NCBI GenBank assembly: GCA_024305405.1
Contig: JAKNDB010000068.1
Location: 12,335,501-12,399,500 of the forward strand
DNA length: 64,000 nt
Direction: 5' to 3'
Source: Dirofilaria immitis
Taxonomy: Eukaryota; Nematoda; Chromadorea; Rhabditida; Onchocercidae
Position numbers and translations under genes: made by a program. The notes beneath the pieces were generated by a model that saw only the letters and a list, made by a program, of their open reading frames with translations, searched no databases and was not told the origin of the DNA. Numbering within the stretch: the stretch's first letter is position 1; the number at the start of each line of letters is the position of its first letter. Below, piece after piece: positions 25,601 through 35,036 of this stretch.

Positions 25601-28600
25601 TTCTCTTCCATCATTCTCTTCCCTTGCTTGATTCTTTTTTTTTCCCTTCTTCCTTTTTTTTCTTTTTGATTAATGATTGTTTTAAAAATTGTAATTGCAA
25701 TATTTGATTTGAATAGATGGAATATATTGGTATTATCAAAGTGATAAAAATTAGCTTTTGTTTGCTCATATTTTAATCCCCAAACTAAATTTCATTGTCT
25801 TCGTTCTTGAACTTTTTCTTATCTTTATTCAAAATGGAGAGAGAGAGAAGGAGAAAGGGAGAGAGGAAGAAGTTAAAAGAGTAAGAAATGTATATAGGTA
25901 CAGGTGTGTATATGTATGTATGTTTATATATTTGTATGTTTGTATGATGATGATGATAATGATGATGACGATGATGGTGATGGTGATGATGATAGTAGTA
26001 GTTTTGATAATAGTTGTTAAATTGCTATTGCACTGACATTTGATTGAAAGAGATGGTTTAAACGTCCATTTCAGATATATATTTACAATCCTTTCATTCG
26101 TAATCTTTGGTCATTCACTTTATGTACTACACAACCTATATGTTCATATTTTATATATATATATATATGTAATTGAATGTATGTAGTAGTATGGTGTGAT
26201 GTCTGTGTCTGTCATATTCGAGAATATAATCTCGTCTGTGAAGGGTTGAATTTTTTTGTTTTATTTTTTTTTATGCTGTTTTGATTATTATTTTTTTTTT
26301 TTTAATAATTATTTTGTCATTAATTTCAATTATTCTATTCCTAATTATCCATTTCAATATTCTCATTTTCTTCAGCGTCGTCCACAATCGTTAGAACGAC
26401 TTGAAGCTATTTCAAGCGAAGGTCATATCGAAGAAAGCGGTAGTACGGCAATTACAGCAACAGCAACCTGGATGAATGATACTGGTGTATCGGTGTGTTC
26501 TGCAAATGTTCCTAATATTGGTAAGCAAAATAATGCTGCTGCACTAACTAATATGCTTAAACGACCATCCGATTTACTGATCGATGCTGTCGAATATGAG
26601 AAACGGGTCAAATTGGAATCGAATCACCAAGAGGATCATAAGTTAGTTTTTTTTTCCTTTTTCTCAATTAATTTTTCATCCCGAATTTAACCTATTTTAA
26701 TTTATTTTTTGTTGAATTAGTTTAGATTGATATTTGTCATTCTCGACAACAAGCTGTGTATATGTAAGAAAAATTTTATAATACAAGCTGCATGTTGATG
26801 AAAATTTTCTCCTATTTTTAATTCATTCGTTATTACTGCTGAATATGGAAATTTGGATGGAAAGAAAAATTTGCATAATACCATATCTGTACAATAGCAT
26901 CATTTTAAATATATATGCATATGCAGATGATAAAATTTAATCCATTTATTTACATAGAAGAAGCAATGATTTGTCCCAAATTTTTGATAACAATTTTTAA
27001 ATTAATTTAGGAAATCGACAAATTTGAAATCAAAGAAATCTTAAACATTTTAGGATATGAATAAAAAGTAGCCAGTCTTTAATTTTATCTTTCTCCCTCT
27101 AAAATTTCATCAGTACAAAGACATTAATTTTCTTTAAAGCTTCTTAAAATGAATTAATCTTTGATTTTTCTGCTATTGCTACTGCAAAATAGTCTCTCTG
27201 ATAGATAATATGTAGCTATTTTTATGACAATTTTAGCAAAGTTTTTTTCTTTTTTTAAAAGAAGACTGATAATTTTAGCTTCAGACAATATTTAACAATC
27301 TTGCATAAGGGAAGCTCGAACGATTGCACAAATTTCGATTTTGTCGGAATCTGAAAAAAATCTTGAGAGCATTTTTCTTTCCGGTTTTTTATTCTGTCAT
27401 GTTAGGGTAATTTAAGTTATGTTCCTCTTCCTGATTATCTTCTCAAAATCGTTCAATCCAATTTATCCGTTTGGCTGCTAAATTATTAATGAAATATTTT
27501 GAAATATGTATTTCATTTAAAATAAGATCCTATCATCAAGCCATTAATTTATAAACAGATTTTTTTTTTTTTTTAGAAAAACGAACTATGTGTGTGGTAT
27601 GTATAAGTCGTTTTAATATTATTTAGTAAAATTGTTAAGATTTATTTTCCTGAAAATAGAGCATATGAGATTTGTGAAGATGAAAATAGTAGGAAAGATG
27701 AATGTTCATACTTCGAAGCATCGATCAAAAGTTGTGACAGTGGTGAAGTTATCAGCGTAAAGAAATTTGTTTACTTCGTGTTATCAGCAATGGAATATAA
27801 TTATGATTGCGAGTGTATTGCATTCAATTATCGAACAAATGCAAATTAAGGGCTGTTTTCTAATAGGAGTAAAAGAATGATTAGAAATAAAATTATCAGA
27901 AGCTTTTACAAATCGAAAATAAAGAATTAATGAAATTTGAATTAACGACAAAAAGAAATTATTGAATGAAATTTCAACTAGTTACCAAAAGGAAAATATT
28001 GGAATTTAAATTAAAAAGAGATGCTTCGATGTTAGCGTCTTTCCTTTTCCAATTTTCTTCTCTATTTTTCGGACCGTAATTTTGGCATACTTCCGGTTAT
28101 TCAGAGTAATAAATCAATATTTTATCGATATAAATCGATAAACAATAATCCATATTTATTCTATTCTATATGGGTCAGTTTAGTATTATATTATCCAGTG
28201 TAAAAATTATTTGTTTTAATTTTCAAAAATATTTCTTTTATTATCGATTCAGTCGTTTCTCTTTTTCAGCAATTGCAGATAATTGTTAGTAAATATAAAG
28301 AATAAGTCTTCTCACTTATTTATGTTATTTCATAATTTTTGAAATTGAATCATTTTTAGGAATGGTCTGATTGGTATAGCAGCGAAGACAGATATATCGG
28401 CGATAATGAGCGGATCACCACCACACAGCGATACAGTGGGAGCAGCACGTGTAAACACTATTGTGACAACGGTTGATATGTCAACTGCTGCCGATAACGT
28501 TGGACAAATGGCATGGAATGGACAATTACCACGTACGACTGATACACGTGATCATACATTATCAACTTCCGTTGAAAGTAGGCTTGTTGTTTATTATGCT

Positions 28601-31600
28601 TTCAATTTTTTGATATTTTTTCTCCAAATATTTCATTTTACTCATTTTTTCTAATCGTGGAATAATTTGTTAATTTAAATTTGCGGGAAAAAGAAACTGA
28701 AGAGAAATGAATGAGGAAATTCTGATTTTATGTATCCGAAATAGCTTGAAGTCTTACGGTTGATTGAAATAGCTCGGTGACACCGAATAAGATTCAGAAA
28801 ATGATTGTCAGTCAATCGATAGAATCGAAAAGTGAGATTGGTTAAATTGTCGAATGTGTGTAATGTCCTAATTTGATGATGTTGGTAGGAGTTAGAGAAA
28901 ATCTAAGTTCATGATAAATATAATGGGAAATAAATAAAAATGAAAGATCATGTTATTTGGAAAATCGGTTAAAAATTTTTTTCTATTTTCTGCCAAGAAA
29001 TAAATAAAATTTTATGCGGGAAATTTTTTTGATGTTTAAATATTAGAAATGACATAATAGCGCTATTTCACTTTTTTAGTGCTTTTTTAGAATTTTGTTG
29101 GAGTATCTTGGATACATTGATTTGTATAGCAGATAACATGATTAACTGTCGGATGAAAAAATACGGGTATTTTATGTATTAGATAGCAAAATATTAGAAA
29201 TGATTGAACTGTTTGTCCAAGGGAAAAGTTACGATATATGATGTTGCAGCAACACATCCAGTGGATCCAGGACACGATGCTCCGTCAACATCAATGGTTA
29301 CAGGTCATCAACAACAGCAACAGACGAATGTTACCGCTGTATCATCAATGAATTTACCGAATTTATCAACCATTAATTCCTTAAATGATGAATCATCGGG
29401 ACTTTCAGTTGGTGTACTTGCTTCTACCGGTCGGAGTGAGCTATCATCAGTTGTTGCAAATGCTACCGTTGTTACCACCAATACGGATAATCGTGGAGCA
29501 ACCGGTCCACCATCAGCACCACCACCGCCTACCACATCATTACTTGATCCATTTCGACAAGCATTTTTCGGTGGTAGTAATCTTGCTGCACTGAATGCTG
29601 CTGCTGCGGCTGCTAGCGCTGCTAGCAATGGTACCGGATCTACCATTGGTGGTGCTGATTTTAGCAGTTTATTTTTTCCAGGTGCACCGCCAAATGCTGC
29701 AGCTGCAGCTGCATTTCCATTTCTTGCTGCACAAATTTTACAACAACAACAACAACAAACACAACAGGTGAGTCAAATATTTTTAACTGCAAAATTTTTA
29801 TTTTTTCTCACCATTTTTATTCCAAATATGCTAAGCATTCGAACACCTGTCCATGTCATTTAGCAGATGGTTAGCAATCAAAATGAGCATCCGATATTGT
29901 AGACCTTCCTCTGATTTTTATCACATTTGGAAATGAATTTTACCTTAGTGAAAAAGCGCTATTTGTGTGATTGTTTGGATAGCTGCAACAAATATTTTTA
30001 TCATTGCAACTAATTTTTCCCTCTCGTCGAGATTCATCTGCTTGTTTTTGATTGATTTCAGTCGATGTCACTTGCTCAAGGTACCGTGCCTCCAACAACA
30101 CTTTCAGCAGCTGCACAACCATCAACCTCAACCGCATCAATGGGTTGTATTCAATTTCCACCCGGTACTGCACTTGGATCACAACTTGCCAGTGCTGCTT
30201 TACTTGGACGAACTTTGCCAACTGCTGCTACTCAATCATTACCCATAAAAGTAATCGTTTTTATTACTTTCAATCATTCATATTTCCTCAATGTTATTTT
30301 TAAATATCGATATAATTTCTAAATATTTGTTATCTCATAATTAAGGCTTGATTAAGATTTCGACATATTTTATTGCTTTTTTTGACTAAGATTTTATTGG
30401 CAATTATATCTGTGATATATGCTAAAAATATTTTTCTGCAAAAGTAAAATATCCGTAGCATACTGTTAATAAGGTATTCCGAGATTTTAATCGAAAAGTA
30501 ATGAAGTGTTTCGAAATTTTAATTAGGAACGATAAAATAATAATGCGCTTTCTTTTTTTTCCTTTATCATTTTGAAATGGCATCTATGTCAGCTAATCTA
30601 AAATGTTATTTTTCAATCTAACATATATTTCTCTAGGCCTAGATCTTTCGTTAAATTGAGAAATAATCTGGATTATCAAACTTTAGAAAAAAAAAGGTGC
30701 ATTTTTAAAAAAGATATATTCTCTTAGAAAAGGTACATTCTTTTTTAGTTGAAGTATGGTGAGAAAGCAATCGGTCTGATATAGTATTGTGATGTTTGTA
30801 TATAAATAATAATTACGATTCTAATCATATTGAGAGAAAGAAAGAGAGACGGAGGGAAGGAGAAGAAGGAAAAATGACTTTCTCTTTCTCAACATAACTG
30901 GAATCGAAAGTATTATATATTTTTAGGCTTTTAAAGTTTTCTAATTTTTTTTTGATCTTTATTTTCTCGATCAATTAGGCAGTGTAAAAGCGAAGATTTT
31001 TTTGAATTAAAATGAAACTGATCGAGAAACAAAAATGTAGAAGATGATGCCAAATATCCAAAATTTCTTGAGGCTTATTGATTAGTACAGTATTCCCGAT
31101 TATCATACGAAATGTATAATTCATCCTGTATAAGGCCTATAATCGAATTTTTCATTTCCATTTTAGACTAAGCAAGGACGATGGTGTGCGATGCATATCA
31201 AAATAGCATATGAAATATTATCGAAAAAGAGCGCCGTTCAACACCACAACCATCAGTTGTTGCAGCTGCAACTGCAGCTGCAGTGTCGCAAAGTTCATCT
31301 TCCTCAGCGACACCTTCATCGCAAAGCAATAATAACGCATCTACGATGAGAGTAGGTGGTGTAACGGCTCCGTTCTGTCCTCCTTCTACTTCAAATGCTA
31401 ATATGCCAAGGTGGGTAATTAATTTTTCAAATTAAAAATTTTTTTGCATATGTTGTAATGAATTTGGTAGATGTCATTATGTATGTTTTTAAAGTACCTA
31501 AGAATGAAATTTAAATTTCAAGTATCGACTGATGTTCGCCTCCGGATTGGCTTTCTGAATTCATTAGAACTATGATATTGTTGCTTGTATTTGTACGGGT

Positions 31601-34600
31601 GTGAAATAATCTTACTGTAATCTTGAGATTGAAAACTGAAAAAAATTTAAAATTGAATTTTTAATTAGCTTTAAGCTCAGGCTTAAGCCTATGCATTTTG
31701 AAATCACTCATCAAAGGGAAATAGATTGAGGAATTATTTTTTGCTAACAGTATCATAATTATCTATGATTTAAGTTTTTGAATTGATTTATTCTTTATTA
31801 ATTGTTAAGGAAAAGTAAAAAGTTGTAGAAAGATAATGTTATCATAAGAAAGAAAAGTAAATAGAATTTCTTTGGACAAAATCAAAACAAATGAAGAATT
31901 CTAATTAGATTTCGGTTCATGGGAACATACAGTTAAAATCTCAAGTAAACTCTCGAACTCTCGAGAAAATTGTGGTTTAATTATTATTTTAGGACAGAGA
32001 AGAATGAATAGGATGAGAATAAATGAATCGAATAGCTGTCTAGCTTAGTTAAAACTTGTACACTAATAGTTTTTTTTGTTAAAAGCAGGAAAGTAATAGA
32101 CACAATTTCATAGTCGTCGGGAATGGATACGGTAAAGCAGATAACCATGTGATTTGAAGAGAATATAGTAAAAAAATTTTTCGGTTTAAGGAAGATAAAT
32201 TAATTTCTGTTTATAAAAATTTCATTTGAGTTTATTTATTCTATTCATAAATGATTTTTTAGTATCAGTAAGAAGTCTTTTCCTACCAAGTCGTTAAATT
32301 ATTCAAATAATGTTGGCAATTTTTTATATATTTTCAAAGTCTGTCATTAACCCATTTACCTCTTTTTTCTTTCTTTGCTTTTATTGCGTAATTAAAAGTA
32401 AAACTTGCAAAAAAAAGACTTCAATTTACCGTTTTTTCAAGATGTATGCAGCAGATGAATGAATCCTATAAAATGTTAAGAATTATAGTAAGTGATCATC
32501 ATATCTGTTAATTAATAAATGAGCTAATGAAGACAGATAAGCAATATGGAATTATAGAAAAATTGTTCAATATATGTTCAAAACGATAAATATTTTATGT
32601 AATATCAAAAATATGCTCATTCTTATACAGCCAAGAAATTGTTGCACAGTTTTTATATTTCAAATACATTCTGATATTGGAAATTATTAATAGGAAATTA
32701 AAACAATTGCAAAAATTAATTTGAATTTCATTTCTTTTTTGCTACTTTTTTTGACTTCAATTTAATAGCTCAATAATTTTATCACTGTTATGGATAAATT
32801 TGTTACTTATGCAATTTATGTAAATGTTTTAGACCAACTTTTTCCAAATCTCATTATATAATAATAATCAGTGGCATATTTTGTTAGCATATGGTTCATT
32901 TACTGATAAGATATTATCTTTTATAGCAAATATAATTATTGATCATTGCAATAATTAATTTCAGTTTGGGTAGCGGACTACCAACATCATTCCCGGCTTT
33001 AGCTCAATCCGGTGCTCTATCGTCACCGTTCACTCTATCGTTCCAGCAACTTTCTGATCCTAACAAATTGGCTCGTCAAAGGTATGTACTGTTGAATTTT
33101 TTCCCAAGAATCCCATTACTGATATAATGTTCTTATCAGTTTAATTAAAAGGGAAAAGAAAATATTTGCCATATAAGGAATGGATAAAATAATACATTTT
33201 CTTAGAAGTCTGTTTTATCAGTAGAACAATAATGATAATCATTATTATTAATCTGTGTAATGTGATTATACAATTTGTCCATATCATTATAGATATGATA
33301 TCCTATCTTTCAATATTTCATAAATAGCTGAAATGTTTACTAAAATAAATTTTAATCTATAATTGATTATGGATATTTTCGATTCAATTTAATTTATATC
33401 TCTCTTGTGTAATTCCATTTTTTTTTACTTTAATAAATCGATTTATCTAATTAAAAAGAAGATTTGTTAAATTTTCCAGCGTAACACCTAAACAATCGCA
33501 AGGTCGTTCGGCGACAACAATAAGTCGTAGCCCAACAACTTCTGCATTACATTTGCAACTTAGTGGTGGTAATACCGGTAATGGTGCCGGTGGTCTGATG
33601 GCACCATCAATGGCAGTAGCTGCAGCTGGTGGTACTATGCCATCGCTTCAAGGATCTCTTCCAAGTGCCCTACCTGGTGTTCTTGGCTCATCGTTACCTC
33701 TGGCACCGAATTTACCCGGTGCTACTGCTTCTCTTACCAATGGTACCAGTGAAGCAGCCGCTCAAGCGGCTATGTTTGCTGCACTGCAAAATGCCCAACA
33801 GAATGCAGCTACAGCTCTACCGAATGGTTCTCTTTCATCTGCATCGTATCTTTTACCATCTGCCGCTGCTGCATCTGCTCAACCGCATCATCTTTCATCA
33901 GTTACATCACAGGCGCAATCTGTTTATTCATCACAGCGATTATTCGATCCTAATATGGCTGCTGTACTACAGCAGATGCAGTCAGTAAGTGAATTTAATA
34001 TAAATTAAATAATACTAAAATTTTTTAAAAAGATTTTTCGGATGCTTTAAAAATTTCTTTTTATAATTCTAATTTCTATTTCAGTTAAATCAATTTTTCT
34101 AAAAATTTCTCTCCAAATCTTTTATCTTTTTTCGTACTTGCGAAGAAGAAAAAAGTTCGCAAATTTCTTATAGAATAATGTATTTTCTTTCAGATGGAAG
34201 CATTACGACAATCAGCTGCAGCAGCGCAAATGAGTTCTAATGCTGCGTCTGCAACCGGACCGCATGTTTCGGTTAGTGGTGCACCGCAACCATTACCACC
34301 AGCTCCACCACCGTCATCTCTCGATTTGGTTCGCCTACAAATGGAGCAACAAATGATGGATCGTTATATGGTAGCTTTGAGCAATGCATCAGGCATTGGT
34401 AGCAATACATCGATGACACCAACTTCAAACCTTGAACTTATGCGACAGCAACTTTTTGCCGCGCAAATGCGACAACAACAGTCACAACCGTCATTGGAAG
34501 CATTGCTTGAAATGCAACGTCAACAGCACCAGCAGCAACAACAGCAACTTTACAACGCTTCGCGTGGTCTTCCATCAACGTATAGTTTAACAGGTGCTAC

Positions 34601-34876
34601 AAATCCAGGTGGAATTGCTGGATCGGCTGCTGCAGCAGCGGCAGCAGCTATGTCATCAAATGCCGCAGCGGCAGCAGCAGCAGCAGCAGCAGGGTTACCG
34701 CAAAGTCTTGGTGCAGCTGCCGGTCTTTTCAATTCAATCTAATGTCACTTGGAAATGCAGCCGCTGCAGCTAATTTGCAGCAAGCATTGTACAGTGGCAA
34801 GAATCCGTATTCGAATACGTTAGAACAATTGGCACGACAAAAGCGTGAGGAAGATATCATGCAGTCGGGAAGGTAG
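4392..34876 (+). CDS. AUTS2/fibrosin (Tay bridge)-family chromatin regulator, 12 exons
   Basis: Exons inferred from splice sites and phase: 4392-4531, 8685-8826, 11545-11676, 12398-12800, 26376-26641, 28360-28577, 29250-29767, 30062-30250, 31167-31410, 32965-33081, 33480-33984, 34194-34876. All eleven junction phases agree, giving about 1,186 residues; human AUTS2 is of similar length. The family call rests on GRWCAMHIKIAYEILSKK at the start of exon 9, which closely matches the GKWCAMHVHIAWQIY-type core of AUTS2 and FBRS. AUTS2 proteins are nuclear and belong to non-canonical PRC1 (PCGF3/5) complexes that activate transcription; that role is carried over from the family. The N-terminal part is Arg/Lys/Glu-rich, the rest Ser/Thr/Pro/Ala/Gln-rich. 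The start is the first ATG after an in-frame TGA at 4365; an upstream exon cannot be excluded. Four single-base losses interrupt the frame (near 12435, 12782, 31226 and 34736). Several other residues of the family core differ, so orthology is likely, not proven. Confidence 0.75.
8685..8826 (+). CDS. AUTS2-like gene, exon 2 (basic, Ser/Pro-rich)
   Basis: Acceptor is a T-tract plus GTAG. The exon encodes KSVGRRRGSSLRNG, then a TPKRSPSP stretch and a short polar end. GRRRGSSLR and PKRSP look like a nuclear-localisation or proline-directed phosphorylation region, in keeping with a nuclear protein. The donor is AGC|gtaact; an alternative GAT|gtaaca at 8797 would shorten the exon without changing phase. 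Confidence 0.65.
9148..9248. repeat. TA dinucleotide microsatellite
   Basis: About 100 bases of almost pure TATA with one AAACTAT interruption, inside intron 2 of the AUTS2-like gene. Exact length is prone to sequencing error. Confidence 0.9.
11545..11676 (+). CDS. AUTS2-like gene, exon 3 (possible cassette exon)
   Basis: Exactly 44 codons, phase 0 on both sides, with an excellent acceptor (T-tract, GCAG) and a CAG|gttgtt donor. It encodes DSLSCSCSQSY followed by a more hydrophobic stretch. Because skipping keeps the frame between exons 2 and 4, it may be alternatively spliced. Its composition is less typical of the rest of the protein, so it is the least certain internal exon. Confidence 0.5.
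12398..12800 (+). CDS. AUTS2-like gene, exon 4 (Arg/Glu-rich), two frame breaks
   Basis: Opens in phase 0 with AFQDEVKAVKAKKK. The frame then steps back one base near 12435 and reads AEEKRRRYEENVRLGLIKKK, then a long Arg/Lys/Glu run likely to form a highly charged helix. Near 12782 the frame steps again, so that the last codons read KPSRQL up to the TTA|gttagt donor, which joins exon 5 (RRPQSLERLEA) in phase 0. As it stands the strand reads stops at 12476 (first frame) and 12801 (second frame). Two in-phase acceptors 9 bases apart (after 12397 and after 12406) could add or remove AFQ. Confidence 0.65.
15327..15374. repeat. inverted repeat, 17-bp arms
   Basis: 15327-15343 and 15358-15374 are exact reverse complements (TTTTTAAAATAACTATA), with a 14-base loop. 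It lies just before the AAT array and could form a hairpin. Confidence 0.8.
15449..15695. repeat. AAT/AATAAA microsatellite
   Basis: About 245 bases of AAT triplets with periodic AACAATGATAAAT interruptions, giving a loose higher-order pattern of roughly 40-60 bases. Confidence 0.9.
16660..16780. repeat. CAT/ATC triplet microsatellite
   Basis: Alternating TCATCATCAT and ATTATCATCACC blocks inside intron 4, ending in a pure ATC run near 16745-16775. Confidence 0.85.
18272..18333. repeat. CT dinucleotide microsatellite
   Basis: About 60 bases of CT with one TTT interruption. Similar shorter CT tracts occur at about 15900-15925, 16178-16235, 17074-17106 and 17759-17780; this polypyrimidine strand bias runs through intron 4. 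Confidence 0.9.
18462..18548. repeat. TG/TATG microsatellite
   Basis: GTATGTATGTGTGTG changing to pure TG and back to GTATGTATGTGTG. Cys/Val frames across it are artefacts. Confidence 0.85.
18971..19127. repeat. 40-bp tandem repeat running into a TA hairpin
   Basis: Two full and one partial copies of a 40-base unit containing GATTATCATTTCTGATAA (18971-19010, 19011-19050, 19051-19081). The last copy pairs with 19113-19127: ATCATTTCTGATAAT against ATTATCAGAAATGAT, with TA repeats extending the stem. Confidence 0.85.
19498..19620. repeat. TACTGGCAATTAATT / TA compound repeat
   Basis: Three copies of TACTGGCAATTAATT separated by TA runs, two of them followed by TTCTATTTATATATA. Confidence 0.8.
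20469..20854. repeat. 82-bp direct duplication
   Basis: 20469-20550 and 20773-20854 are near identical (two mismatches seen). Both contain CTTATGTTAAAATATTT, a CT tract and AATCATATAATTTTCAATTA. The intervening 222 bases are unique. Confidence 0.85.
21826..21985. repeat. GAT/AAT triplet microsatellite
   Basis: Imperfect GAT and AAT triplets with GGT variants, inside intron 4. A further GAT array is at about 25943-25998. Confidence 0.85.
24867..24903 (-). other. G-quadruplex-prone tract on the minus strand
   Basis: The plus strand has C runs at 24867-24870, 24875-24879, 24881-24884, 24886-24888 and 24890-24893. The minus strand therefore has four consecutive G runs (4, 3, 4, 5) joined by single A loops, the most stable canonical type. 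GC-box-like CCCCGCCC is at 24851-24858 and GTGGGCGG at about 24791. Confidence 0.75.
26376..26641 (+). CDS. AUTS2-like gene, exon 5
   Basis: Acceptor TTTTCTTCAG, donor gttagt. Encodes RRPQSLERLEAISSEGHIEE and a later segment KRPSDLLIDAVEYEKRVKLE, an amphipathic, possibly helical stretch. It ends in phase 2 and joins exon 6 with an AAG codon. It lies after a 13.6-kb intron. No domain recognised. Confidence 0.7.
28360..28577 (+). CDS. AUTS2-like gene, exon 6
   Basis: Acceptor CATTTTTAG, donor GAAA|gtaggc. Phase 1 entry and phase 1 exit fit both neighbours. The product is polar, Thr/Asp/Ala-rich (NGLIGIAAKTDISAIMSG at the start), likely disordered. No known domain. Confidence 0.65.
29250..29767 (+). 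CDS. AUTS2-like gene, exon 7 (Gln and Ala tracts)
   Basis: Acceptor TTGCAG, donor CAG|gtgagt. The exon encodes a short QQQQQ run, a Ser/Thr/Val-rich middle, a PPSAPPPPT proline patch, then TSLLDPFRQAFFGGSNLAAL, an alanine tract, a second alanine tract in a Phe-rich context (FPFLAAQIL) and a closing Gln run. DPFR just upstream of the WCAMH exon recalls the DPFRPML segment that precedes the conserved core in human AUTS2, as remembered. Confidence 0.75.
30062..30250 (+). CDS. AUTS2-like gene, exon 8
   Basis: 63 codons, phase 0 on both sides, acceptor TGATTTCAG and donor AAA|gtaatc. The peptide begins SMSLAQGTVPPTTLSAAAQP and is rich in Ala, Thr, Ser and Gly. Its final residues, SLPIK, run straight into the conserved TKQGRWCAMH of the next exon. 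Confidence 0.75.
31167..31410 (+). CDS. AUTS2-like gene, exon 9 with the family signature, one frame break
   Basis: After the acceptor CCATTTTAG the exon reads TKQGRWCAMHIKIAYEILSKK, the best conserved signature of the AUTS2/FBRS family. At the five-A run 31224-31228 the frame is lost: the literal reading becomes a His/Gln/Leu-rich peptide with a stop at 31347, while the frame one base back gives RRSTPQPSVVAAATAAAV and a Ser/Ala/Asn-rich sequence that runs cleanly to the CCAAG|gtgggt donor and joins exon 10 in phase. Confidence 0.75.
32965..33081 (+). CDS. AUTS2-like gene, exon 10
   Basis: Encodes LGSGLPTSFPALAQSGALSS followed by PFTLSFQQLSDPNKLARQR. Acceptor AATTTCAG, donor AAAG|gtatgt, phase 1 in and phase 2 out. 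Serine/alanine-rich with a short amphipathic end. Confidence 0.7.
33480..33984 (+). CDS. AUTS2-like gene, exon 11
   Basis: 168 codons; acceptor ATTTTCCAG and donor TCA|gtaagt. Contains TPKQSQGRSATTISRSPTTS, a Gly/Ala/Ser/Pro-rich middle and an Ala/Gln region, ending in DPNMAAVLQQMQS. Low complexity overall, suggesting a disordered interaction or condensate-type region, but it is not a simple DNA repeat because codons vary. Confidence 0.75.
34194..34876 (+). CDS. AUTS2-like gene, last exon (poly-Ala), one frame break
   Basis: Starts in phase 0 with MEALRQSAAAAQMSSNAASA. It includes a Met/Gln-rich helix-like part (SLDLVRLQMEQQMMDRYMVA) and two pure alanine tracts of 8 and 10 residues. The literal frame stops at 34740-34742. 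One base missing before that point would carry it into a frame that reads MSLGNAAAAANLQQALYSGK and ends EDIMQSGR with TAG at 34874-34876. A candidate AATAAA lies at 35031. Confidence 0.7.
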
Positions 34877-35030
34877 TCCGTAAAGAAGAACAGAGAAGAA
34901 CTTGAGAGAAGAAGAAGGCTGATTGATCAAGTTCATATTAGGTCAAGGGTGAAGAGGAAAATGATTGCCCTTTTTGGAATGGAAATAGTAAATTATTTGA
35001 ATGGGGGAAGAATTAAATTAATTCTCTCTG

Positions 35031-35036
35031 AATAAA
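35031..35036 (+). terminator. candidate poly(A) signal of the AUTS2-like gene
   Basis: AATAAA 155 bases after the TAG at 34876, the first canonical hexamer downstream. Such hexamers are common by chance in this AT-rich DNA. Confidence 0.4.

Larger units (their letters stand above)
12801..26375 (+). other. 13.6-kb intron 4 of the AUTS2-like gene
   Basis: Bounded by TTA|gttagt and CTTCAG|CGTCGT. No exon-like ORF with fitting splice sites and phase was found on the plus strand. It contains most of the gene's microsatellites, a promoter-like GC patch at 17.6 kb, a C-rich quadruplex-prone tract at 24.88 kb, a cluster of ACGTG sites near 14.3-14.6 kb and several hairpins. Confidence 0.6.

Noticed and set aside
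34725..34745. Programmed -1 ribosomal frameshift in the last AUTS2-like exon
   Set aside because: There is no X XXY YYZ slippery heptamer in the correct phase; a missing base explains it better, as at five other sites.
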